Assembly: GCA_020853835.1 (NCBI GenBank)
Contig: JADYYC010000071.1
Span: 1 to 5,114, forward strand
Source: Anaerolineales bacterium
GTDB lineage: Bacteria; Chloroflexota; Anaerolineae; Anaerolineales; UBA4823
Direction of reading: 5' to 3'
DNA length: 5,114 nucleotides
Shown here: in pieces, positions 1-4,930 of the stretch
Layout: each line of letters opens with the position of its first letter
How positions within the stretch are numbered: position 1 is the first letter of the stretch
Translations under genes and position numbers: made by a program
Notes under the pieces: generated by a model
Databases searched by the model: none
What the model saw: the letters and a program-made list of their open reading frames with translations, nothing else
What the model was told of the DNA's origin: nothing

Positions 1-848
1 TCTCTCGATTGACCGGACAGCGCTGCACCCCCGCCATGATCTACAACTATGAAAAAAAGGGCCTGCTGCCCTCGCCGGCGCGCACAGAAGGCGGCTTCCG
101 CTTGTTCCGCCTCCAGGATATCCAGCTCGTCGTATGCATCAAGCGCTTTCAGATGTTGGGGATGAGCCTGGAGATAATTAAAGATCGAATCGATCTGTGT
201 CCAGACGACCTGGAAGCCTTGGAACAAGAGCTCGAACTGCCAGCAGACCGCCGCACTCAGATTTTGGAGGCCGCGGTCGTGATTTTTCCCCAGAAGGGCT
301 ATGCCGCGACGACGATGCAGGAAATTGCCCAAGAAATCGGGATATCACCCTCAGCCATTTACCAGCACTTTCGCAGCAAGGAAGATCTTTTCCTGGCTTT
401 GACGGACAGCCTGTCGTTTATCCCGATCCTGGATGAGATCAACGCCTCGTTGGATGAGGAAAAAGATGTCACCTACGAAGACGTGCGCCGGTCGCTGATC
501 GAGGTGGGCGAGGGATTTACGAATACCCATATGCGCAACGCCGAAATCGTGCGCATGTTTATTGCAGAAACGCGCAGCTTTCCTGAAATTGGCAAACAAT
601 ACTGCGCACGTCTGATTGCCCCGATAGAGAAATTGTTGAACCGGTATCTCTCAGCCCAGGTAAAGCAAGGCGTGCTGCGTCCGGTCAACATCGAGCTCGC
701 CGTCCATGCGTTCTATGGCATCTTCCTTAACTTTGTCATTACCCAAAACCTGCTCGCAGGCGAAGGGATTTTACGTTTTCCCAAGAAAGACCGCGTTAAG
801 CAACTGGTGGATATCTACTTGATGGGCATGTTTAATCCAGTAAGCTAG
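1..848 (+). CDS. MerR-TetR fusion transcriptional regulator, 5'-partial
   Basis: DNA-binding regulator, cytoplasmic, truncated by the window edge. The first complete codon is at 3 and 281 residues are visible. The frame is open to the edge and residues 1-5 (SRLTG) fit the first helix of a MerR domain, so the TTG at 9 is not the real start and perhaps about ten residues are missing. Visible residues 1-63 are a MerR-type winged helix: Y16-E17 then K19-G20-L21-L22-P23, the wing RTEGGFRLF, then the helix ending MLGMSLEIIKDRI. A short acidic linker (64-82) replaces the usual MerR dimerisation coil. Residues 83-132 are a textbook TetR_N domain (ILEAA, F, GY..TTM.EIA...GIS..AIY.HF.SKEDL). Residues 133-281 are a helical, variable region expected to bind ligand and dimerise. 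It lies upstream of and co-directional with the Mo-enzyme operon, so it is the obvious candidate regulator; the target and ligand are inference. The domain calls are firm. Confidence 0.9.
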   Translation, partial: SRLTGQRCTPAMIYNYEKKGLLPSPARTEGGFRLFRLQDIQLVVCIKRFQMLGMSLEIIKDRIDLCPDDLEALEQELELPADRRTQILEAAVVIFPQKGYAATTMQEIAQEIGISPSAIYQHFRSKEDLFLALTDSLSFIPILDEINASLDEEKDVTYEDVRRSLIEVGEGFTNTHMRNAEIVRMFIAETRSFPEIGKQYCARLIAPIEKLLNRYLSAQVKQGVLRPVNIELAVHAFYGIFLNFVITQNLLAGEGILRFPKKDRVKQLVDIYLMGMFNPVS

Positions 849-868
849 ATGGATCGCCTGGATGCTGG

Positions 869-883
869 TCAAGTTTAACTTGA
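869..883. repeat. 15-bp perfect palindrome downstream of regulator
   Basis: TCAAGTT-T-AACTTGA is a perfect 7-1-7 inverted repeat 20 bases after the regulator stop codon. A run of seven T follows at 899-905. As a hairpin it would give only about five base pairs with a small loop, and the T-run is 15 bases away, so it is a poor intrinsic terminator. Its form suits a protein-binding dyad better. The function is unproven. Confidence 0.4.
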
Positions 884-1010
884 AAGGACGCGGATTGCTT
901 TTTTTAGTCACTACCTCGATACCCTGGCCCATGAAATGAGAGATGCGGCCAAACAATAAAGGCAGAGAAAAAAAGTCATTATAGAGCCGATTAATTCTGC
1001 GTCGTACTTG

Positions 1011-1039
1011 TTGACTCATGTTTTCTATTATGATATATT
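1011..1039 (+). promoter_or_regulatory. Sigma70-like promoter P1
   Basis: A -35 hexamer TTGACT (1011-1016, 5/6 to TTGACA) is separated by exactly 17 bases from a -10 hexamer TATATT (1034-1039, 5/6 to TATAAT). Transcription would start near 1046, inside the palindrome at 1039-1053. No gene starts nearby on the + strand. The transcript would therefore be a leader of roughly 430 bases for the operon at 1475, or a separate small RNA. AT-rich DNA gives chance matches, so confidence is moderate. Confidence 0.5.
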
Positions 1040-1053
1040 AATAATGATTATTA
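1039..1053. promoter_or_regulatory. Fur-box-like 7-1-7 palindrome over P1 start
   Basis: TAATAAT-G-ATTATTA is a perfect 15-bp inverted repeat. Against the Fur 7-1-7 consensus TGATAAT-N-ATTATCA it matches 12 of 14 defined positions. A further half site, TGATAAT, follows at 1054-1060. It overlaps the -10 end and predicted start of P1, the usual place for a repressor operator. The flank is AT-rich, so a chance match is possible. Iron control of an Fe-S enzyme operon would make sense but is inference. Confidence 0.4.
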
Positions 1054-1063
1054 TGATAATATG

Positions 1064-1081
1064 ATATCGACTATATCGACT
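1064..1081. repeat. 9-bp exact tandem repeat
   Basis: ATATCGACT occurs twice back to back with no spacer (1064-1072 and 1073-1081). It lies about 20 bases downstream of the predicted P1 start. The 9-bp period is close to one helical turn, which would put both copies on nearly the same face of the DNA. It could be a direct-repeat binding site or a replication-slippage product. Confidence 0.45.
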
Positions 1082-1130
1082 TAATATTCTGTTTGACCTT
1101 TAATAGCGCCTTGATAGTTTCAAATAACTG

Positions 1131-1175
1131 GTAGATGGTTTTATTGTCCTTTTCTACTGTTTGGTAGCCATCTAT
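1131..1175 (+). other. Potential leader RNA hairpin
   Basis: TAGATGG (1132-1138) and CCATCTA (1168-1174) are perfect inverted complements. The pairing extends by G-U pairs at both ends and one A-U pair to about ten pairs, closing a 25-base U-rich loop. It would fold in a transcript from P1. The loop is large and no T-run follows, so it is not a terminator. Role unknown. Confidence 0.3.
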
Positions 1176-1281
1176 GGAACTCTTATCAAGAAAACGACCG
1201 TTGTGAGCACTATGAAAGGCTCGTTCTCTTCTTGGCTTACCCACGGAGGCGCTTATCGAAAAATACTCTAGATTCGGCCCA

Positions 1282-1310
1282 TTCCCACTCAAAATGTGAC
1301 ATTCTATGAT
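1282..1310 (+). promoter_or_regulatory. Sigma70-like promoter P2
   Basis: TTCCCA (1282-1287, 4/6 to TTGACA) and TATGAT (1305-1310, 5/6 to TATAAT) are spaced by 17 bases. Transcription would begin near 1317 and give a leader of about 158 bases before the ATG at 1475. A 6-8-6 dyad (1297-1316) covers the -10 element. It is the best-placed promoter for the Mo-enzyme operon, although the -35 is weak, as in activator-assisted promoters. Confidence 0.45.
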
Positions 1311-1316
1311 ATGTCA
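1297..1316. promoter_or_regulatory. Operator-like inverted repeat over P2 -10
   Basis: TGACAT (1297-1302) and ATGTCA (1311-1316) form a perfect 6-bp inverted repeat around an 8-base spacer that contains most of the TATGAT -10 hexamer. A 20-bp dyad at this site is typical of repressors that block polymerase, including TetR-type proteins. Binding by the MerR-TetR regulator encoded upstream is an inference from position only. Confidence 0.4.
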
Positions 1317-1320
1317 ACGA

Positions 1321-1383
1321 CAACCCGATTATGAAGGTTGAGGGCGATCCAAACCATTCAGTCTCACAGGAGATGGTGGGTTG
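1321..1383 (+). other. Candidate structured leader RNA
   Basis: CAACCC (1321-1326) can pair with GGGTTG (1378-1383), and ACCAT (1353-1357) with ATGGT (1373-1377), which directly abuts the outer strand. An alternative CAACC/GGTTG (1321-1325 with 1336-1340) would compete with the outer stem. Competing stems just after the predicted P2 start resemble a switch-type leader. I could not match it to the molybdenum-cofactor RNA motif or any other riboswitch, so it is only a fold candidate. Confidence 0.3.
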
Positions 1384-1387
1384 CTAA

Positions 1388-1408
1388 GATCTGAGCTCAC
1401 AACAGATC
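1388..1408. repeat. 6-9-6 inverted repeat
   Basis: GATCTG (1388-1393) and CAGATC (1403-1408) are perfect inverted copies. They partly enclose an 8-bp palindrome TGAGCTCA (1392-1399). This could be a protein-binding dyad or a small RNA stem in the leader. Nothing decides between the two. Confidence 0.3.
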
Positions 1409-1412
1409 CGCG

Positions 1413-1427
1413 ACCACGTGGAGTGGT
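1413..1427. promoter_or_regulatory. ACCAC/GTGGT dyad before TATAAA
   Basis: ACCAC (1413-1417) and GTGGT (1423-1427) form a 5-5-5 inverted repeat; C1411 and G1429 extend it past one mismatch. A TATAAA hexamer lies at 1435-1440, a possible -10 of a third start point with a leader of about 28 bases. No good -35 exists at 17 bases, so such a promoter would need an activator, for which the dyad is well placed. Alternatively it is a leader hairpin. Confidence 0.3.
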
Positions 1428-1461
1428 TGTTCGCTATAAATACTGAAACTTAAGATTAAAA

Positions 1462-1467
1462 AAGGAG
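1462..1467 (+). promoter_or_regulatory. Shine-Dalgarno of the large subunit gene
   Basis: AAGGAG sits seven bases upstream of the ATG at 1475, behind a run of A. This near-ideal site decides the start of the large subunit. Confidence 0.85.
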
Positions 1468-1474
1468 AACCATC

Positions 1475-4015
1475 ATGCAAGCTTCCGATGAAAAACGGTT
1501 TACGACATGCACGACTTCAGGCCCCCTATTTGCGCATGTCAAAGAAGGCCGGATCATTCGGGTAGAGCCGATGCACTTTGATGCAGATGAAGTGCTACCG
1601 TGGAAGGTCGAGGTCAATGGCAAGACCTACACGCCTCCGCTCAAGTACCCCTTGCTCTACTGGGCCCATACGGCTCGAAAATGGGTCTATTCTGAGAACC
1701 GGGTGAAATACCCGATGAAACGGGTGGACTGGGATCCAAACGGTGAACGCCATCCGGAAAACCGCGGCAAGAGCGGTTACGTACGCATCTCCTGGGAAGA
1801 AGCATTTGACCTGTTGGTTGCTGAACTTGCACGAGTGCGACAGACCTACGGGCCATCGGCGGTCCTGACCGGCTTTTCGGCACATCCGGAATGGGGCTCG
1901 ATGCATTACTTCTTTAGCGATCACTTTCGCTTCTGGCACATGCTTGGTAGCACCTCACGCGAGATCACACCTATCTCATGGGAGGGCTGGACTGCGGGAG
2001 CAGCGTTCATGTACGGCTATTTTCGCGGTCAGGGCATCCTCCCCGCCCAGGATACCTTTCAGGACATCTCCAAAGACAGTGATCTGATCGTGTTGTGGGG
2101 TTTGGATCCGATCACTCACAACATTTACAACGGCATCGATACCCCGCGTGCTTTCAAATTCTGGAGAGAGTTGGGGAAGAAAGTCATCCTGATTGACCCG
2201 CTCTATAACGATACGGGGACGGCTTACGCTGACAAGTGGATTCCTATCATCCCTGGCACCGATGCAGCCATGGGCGCCGCGATAGCCTATATCTGGATCC
2301 AAGAGGGCGCTTATGATCAGGAATACCTGAATACTCACACCATCGGTTTCGATGAGGAGCACATGCCGGAAGGCGTACCTGCCGGGTTGTCGTTCAAAAA
2401 CTACATTCTGGGGCTGAAGGATGGGGTGGCGAAAACCCCCGAGTGGGCAGAAAAAATCACCTCTGTCCCATCCCGGGTGATTCGGGAGCTGGCCCACGAG
2501 TGGGCGTCCAAGCCGACCTCGCTTTGGGCTATGTACGGCGGCGCCTGCCGGCGCGCCTTTGCTCATGAAATGGCCCGGATGATGGTCACTTTGCAGGCGA
2601 TGCAGGGACTGGGCAAGCCCGGCGTCAACCTGATTGGCGGCATTCTCAATTTGTCGGCGCAATACGACCAACGACAGCTCGGGCCGACTGGCTACGCCGA
2701 TGGTGGGATCAACGCCGTAAGCGAGGCGTACTATCCCAACCAAGTACCGCAAGTAATTAACAGCCTCTTGTTGAAGGATGCGATCGAAAACCCGCCGCTC
2801 AAATGGAAGGGTGGTATGTTCATGATGGACTCGCCGCAGGCGTTCGTCACCGAGCACGAATATCCCATGGAGGGCTGCTCGGAGGTCCACATGATCTGGC
2901 ACCGCGGCTCAACCCAGGTCAACAACCCTGATCGAAACCGGGATGTGGCTGTCTATCAAAATCCAAAAATAGAAACAATGGTCGTCCAGGCACCCTGGTT
3001 CGATCGCGACTGCCGTTATGCCGATTTAGTGCTGCCGACGACCACCAACTTCGAGCGCCAGGACCTAACCGAGCCGGGCAGCGTTGGCCAGTACATACCG
3101 CCGGCATGGATCGGTCTGCGGTCAGCCGTGTTCCACCAGAGGTGTATCGACCCGGTGGGCGAAAGCAAAACCGATCTGGAGATTTATTCCGAGCTGGCGC
3201 AACGCCTCGGTCTGGGACAGGAATATACCGAAGGCAACACCGAGGAAGACTGGCTCAAGAAGCTCTATGCTAAAACCAATATCCCAATGACATACGATGA
3301 GTTTAAAGAAAAGGGCTATTATGTCTGGCCCGCGCTGCCTGATTACAAACCCTGCAAACAGATGGAGGAATTCTATCAAGACCCTGAGAACAACAAATTA
3401 GATACGCCCTCGGGAAAAATCGAGATCTTCTCGCAGTGGCTGTACAAATTTTATGGCGCCGACAATCCCGAGATCCCTCCGGTGCCTCACTATATTCCCG
3501 AATGGGAAGGGCGATATACAGAGGAGTTGATAGATAAGTATCCGCTCCAGTTGCTGCAGGCTCATCCCAAGTACCGTTTCCACGGTAAGTTCAATGATGT
3601 GAGCTGGCTGGCTGAAAATTACAAGATCAAGGGGTCAGATGGTTATCCCTATGAGCCAATCTATATGCGTCCCGAGGATGCTGAGGCACGTGGCTTGGTC
3701 GACGGCGACATCGCAAGGGTGTTCAATGACCGCGGCCAGGTATTGGCAGGCGTTGTTCTGACTGAGCGACTGGTACCAGGTGTAGCCTGGCTGACCTATG
3801 GGTCTTGGAACGATCCGCTCGAACCCGAGCCCGGTGCGCTTGACCGCGCTGGAGATGCCAACAACCTGACACCTGCCCGCCGCATGTCCATCCATCATGC
3901 TGGTATCGCTAGCAACACGACGTTGGTCGAAGTGGAGAAGGCGGATCTCGAGGCGTTGGCTGCCGCTTATCCCGATGGTTGGGCTGGGAAATACCGCACC
4001 TGGAACAAGGAGTAG
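1475..4015 (+). CDS. Pyrogallol transhydroxylase-like / resorcinol hydroxylase-like Mo enzyme, large subunit
   Basis: Catalytic subunit of the DMSO reductase family, binding Mo-bis-MGD. The nearest characterised relatives I recognise are the AthL subunit of pyrogallol-phloroglucinol transhydroxylase (about 875 aa; this one is 846 aa) and RhL of resorcinol hydroxylase. The N-terminal region has only one cysteine (C12), so the usual CxxCxxxC Fe-S site is absent, as in the transhydroxylase. No Tat signal is present, so the protein is cytoplasmic. Landmarks: GERHPENRGKSGYVRISWEEA at about 90-110 (family-wide start of the catalytic domain); H137 in SAHPEWG; S168 in ISWEGW, the likely Mo ligand; Y397; MGD-binding segments near 205-245 and 473-530; and the C-terminal molydopterin-binding domain at about 690-830 (QAHPKYRFHG, RPEDAEARGLVDGD). 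H137, S168 and Y397 match recalled Pelobacter His144, Ser175 and Tyr404 at a constant offset of 7, but Asp174 is I167 here. The start is fixed by AAGGAG at 1462-1467. The substrate is uncertain: probably a di- or trihydroxybenzene. Confidence 0.88.
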   Translation: MQASDEKRFTTCTTSGPLFAHVKEGRIIRVEPMHFDADEVLPWKVEVNGKTYTPPLKYPLLYWAHTARKWVYSENRVKYPMKRVDWDPNGERHPENRGKSGYVRISWEEAFDLLVAELARVRQTYGPSAVLTGFSAHPEWGSMHYFFSDHFRFWHMLGSTSREITPISWEGWTAGAAFMYGYFRGQGILPAQDTFQDISKDSDLIVLWGLDPITHNIYNGIDTPRAFKFWRELGKKVILIDPLYNDTGTAYADKWIPIIPGTDAAMGAAIAYIWIQEGAYDQEYLNTHTIGFDEEHMPEGVPAGLSFKNYILGLKDGVAKTPEWAEKITSVPSRVIRELAHEWASKPTSLWAMYGGACRRAFAHEMARMMVTLQAMQGLGKPGVNLIGGILNLSAQYDQRQLGPTGYADGGINAVSEAYYPNQVPQVINSLLLKDAIENPPLKWKGGMFMMDSPQAFVTEHEYPMEGCSEVHMIWHRGSTQVNNPDRNRDVAVYQNPKIETMVVQAPWFDRDCRYADLVLPTTTNFERQDLTEPGSVGQYIPPAWIGLRSAVFHQRCIDPVGESKTDLEIYSELAQRLGLGQEYTEGNTEEDWLKKLYAKTNIPMTYDEFKEKGYYVWPALPDYKPCKQMEEFYQDPENNKLDTPSGKIEIFSQWLYKFYGADNPEIPPVPHYIPEWEGRYTEELIDKYPLQLLQAHPKYRFHGKFNDVSWLAENYKIKGSDGYPYEPIYMRPEDAEARGLVDGDIARVFNDRGQVLAGVVLTERLVPGVAWLTYGSWNDPLEPEPGALDRAGDANNLTPARRMSIHHAGIASNTTLVEVEKADLEALAAAYPDGWAGKYRTWNKE
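4007..4012 (+). promoter_or_regulatory. Shine-Dalgarno inside the large subunit gene
   Basis: AAGGAG lies in the last two sense codons of the large subunit, eight bases before the ATG at 4021. It chooses 4021 over the in-frame upstream ATG at 3979 and implies coupled translation of the two subunits. Confidence 0.85.
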
Positions 4016-4020
4016 TTGAG

Positions 4021-4836
4021 ATGAAAACGCTGATGCTGGATGTAGAAAAGTGTATTGGCTGCCGCAACTGTCAGCTGGCATGCAAAGACGAGCACGTGGG
4101 CAATGATTGGCTGCCTATCGCGAGTTCGCAGTCCGAGGGACAATTCTGGATGTGGATCGATCAGAGCGAGCGCGGCAAGCAACCCAAAGTACATATAGAT
4201 TGGCTGGCGGTGACCTGCCAACAGTGTGAAGACGCCCCCTGTATGGCAGCCTGCCAATCTAACGCGATCTACCGTCGCCCAGACGGTATTATCCTGATCG
4301 ATCCGAAGAAGTGCAGCGGTGACCAGGATTGCATCGCTGCCTGTCCGTACGGGGTGATTTACTTCAACCCGGAGAGCAATATCGCCCAGAAGTGCACGCT
4401 ATGCGCCCACCTGTTGGATCGCGGCTGGAAGGAGCCACGGTGCGTGACGGCCTGCCCGACCGAGGCGCTGACCTTTGTCGACGAGGAACAGGTGCAGGCA
4501 CTGGATGGGCGCAAGGAATATCTGAAGCCAGAGGAAAACACTCGCCCCCGTATGGTGTACCTGGGTCTGCCAAAACCTTTCCTGGCAGGCGAGGTTTTCT
4601 CGCCGACCGAGGATCTTTGTTTGGAAGGCGTAATCGTACGCGCAACTCCGGTGGGCGGTGGCGAAAGTCTGACTGTACAGACCAATAACTATGGTGATTT
4701 TTCTGTGAAGGGGCTGACCTCTGCCGCATACAATGTGAGTTTCGAAAAGGAGGGTTACTATCCCAAACAGATTTCTTCGCTTAAGATTGGCGAGGCCTTA
4801 AACATAGGCGAAGTCAAACTATATAAGAAGGCGTAA
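4021..4836 (+). CDS. Pyrogallol transhydroxylase-like Fe-S small subunit
   Basis: Electron-transfer subunit, 271 aa (Pelobacter AthS is about 274 aa), pairing with the large subunit encoded five bases upstream. Cysteine groups: C11-C14-C17-C21; C66-C69-C74-C78; C98-(D101)-C104-C108; and C125-C128-C141-C145. This is 15 cysteines in the four-cluster pattern of DMSO reductase-type ferredoxin subunits. In the third group the second Cys is Asp (CSGDQDC), like the CxxDxxC site of Pyrococcus furiosus ferredoxin. The Pelobacter protein, as I recall it, has lost this cluster and carries three. Residues from about 195 to 271 form a beta-rich carboxypeptidase-regulatory/transthyretin-like domain (GVIVRATP, TNNYGDFSVKGL, AAYNVSFEKEGY), matching the extra C-terminal beta-barrel of AthS, which ordinary NrfC/DmsB proteins lack. 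This C-terminal domain supports assignment to the transhydroxylase group. No signal peptide or membrane segment is present, so it is cytoplasmic. The exact substrate of the complex is not determined. Confidence 0.9.
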   Translation: MKTLMLDVEKCIGCRNCQLACKDEHVGNDWLPIASSQSEGQFWMWIDQSERGKQPKVHIDWLAVTCQQCEDAPCMAACQSNAIYRRPDGIILIDPKKCSGDQDCIAACPYGVIYFNPESNIAQKCTLCAHLLDRGWKEPRCVTACPTEALTFVDEEQVQALDGRKEYLKPEENTRPRMVYLGLPKPFLAGEVFSPTEDLCLEGVIVRATPVGGGESLTVQTNNYGDFSVKGLTSAAYNVSFEKEGYYPKQISSLKIGEALNIGEVKLYKKA

Positions 4837-4882
4837 AAAAAACCTGGCACATCCGAGGCGCGAAAACTTCGAGTGTGCCAGG
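4835..4882 (-). terminator. Strong hairpin with T-tract on the minus strand
   Basis: The arms 4843-4858 and 4867-4882 pair over 16 positions: nine perfect pairs (CCTGGCACA/TGTGCCAGG), then two G-U pairs, one mismatch and four further pairs, with an 8-base loop CGCGAAAA. Eight A (4835-4842) precede the stem, overlapping the small-subunit stop codon; read on the minus strand they become a T-tract right after the hairpin. It is therefore a canonical intrinsic terminator for leftward transcription. On the + strand no T-run follows, so it would act as a stem that stabilises the 3' end or only partly stops readthrough. Confidence 0.65.
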
Positions 4883-4910
4883 CCCAATCCCATCTCGACT
4901 GGCGATTGGG
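4883..4910 (+). other. Second hairpin in the spacer before the FMN protein gene
   Basis: CCCAATC (4883-4889) pairs perfectly with GATTGGG (4904-4910) around a 14-base loop. It starts directly after the preceding hairpin and ends ten bases before the AGGAG of the next gene. In RNA the two would stack as tandem stems. It could protect the upstream mRNA end, modulate translation of the next gene, or be a protein-binding dyad. Confidence 0.4.
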
Positions 4911-4919
4911 GTAAAACAC

Positions 4920-4924
4920 AGGAG
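4920..4924 (+). promoter_or_regulatory. Shine-Dalgarno of the FMN-binding protein gene
   Basis: AGGAG six bases upstream of the ATG at 4931 supports that start. No clear promoter is visible in the 94-base spacer, so the gene is probably read from the operon upstream. Confidence 0.75.
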
Positions 4925-4930
4925 ATTGAA

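Larger units (their letters stand above)
849..1474. other. Long regulatory intergenic region, no convincing gene
   Basis: This 626-base stretch separates the regulator from the Mo-enzyme operon. I see no protein with family hallmarks on either strand. Two short minus-strand open frames (771-1019 and 1071-1292) lack a ribosome binding site and recognisable motifs; one overlaps the regulator gene and the other starts with TTG. The part around 1019-1160 is strikingly AT-rich compared with the flanking genes. The region holds two promoter-like pairs, several perfect inverted repeats, a 9-bp tandem repeat and a good Shine-Dalgarno at its end, listed separately. It is most simply read as a control region with a long 5' leader. 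Confidence 0.7.

Noticed and set aside
9..11. TTG as start codon of the regulator
   Set aside because: The frame is open upstream and starting here would remove the first helix of the MerR domain. The gene is simply cut by the window edge.
869..905. Rho-independent terminator after the regulator
   Set aside because: The stem is only about five pairs if a loop is allowed and the T-run is 15 bases beyond it, so it does not meet the usual form.
771..1019. Minus-strand ORF of 82 aa starting with ATG
   Set aside because: It overlaps the 3' end of the well-supported regulator gene, has no Shine-Dalgarno, and shows no family motif.
1071..1292. Minus-strand ORF of 73 aa in the AT-rich intergenic region
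   Set aside because: It begins with TTG without a ribosome binding site and I could not match it to a toxin, transposase or other family. A decayed gene remnant is possible but not supportable.
1295..1318. CRP/FNR-type site TGTGA...TCAAC
   Set aside because: Only one half fits TGTGA; the mirrored half reads TCAAC, not TCACA, and FNR's TTGAT-N4-ATCAA is absent. The dyad TGACAT-N8-ATGTCA is the better description.
849..1474. Insertion sequence, CRISPR array or tRNA in the long intergenic region
   Set aside because: I saw no terminal inverted repeats with a transposase, no regularly spaced repeats and no cloverleaf-like sequence.
1976..2902. Minus-strand ORF of 308 aa inside the large subunit gene
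   Set aside because: It is a long antisense shadow of a clearly conserved Mo-enzyme gene, with a composition rich in R, H and P and no recognisable domain.
3979..4020. Upstream in-frame ATG for the small subunit (14 extra residues)
   Set aside because: It lies inside the large subunit gene without a good ribosome binding site, while 4021 has AAGGAG at ideal distance and gives the usual N-terminus just before the first Cys motif.
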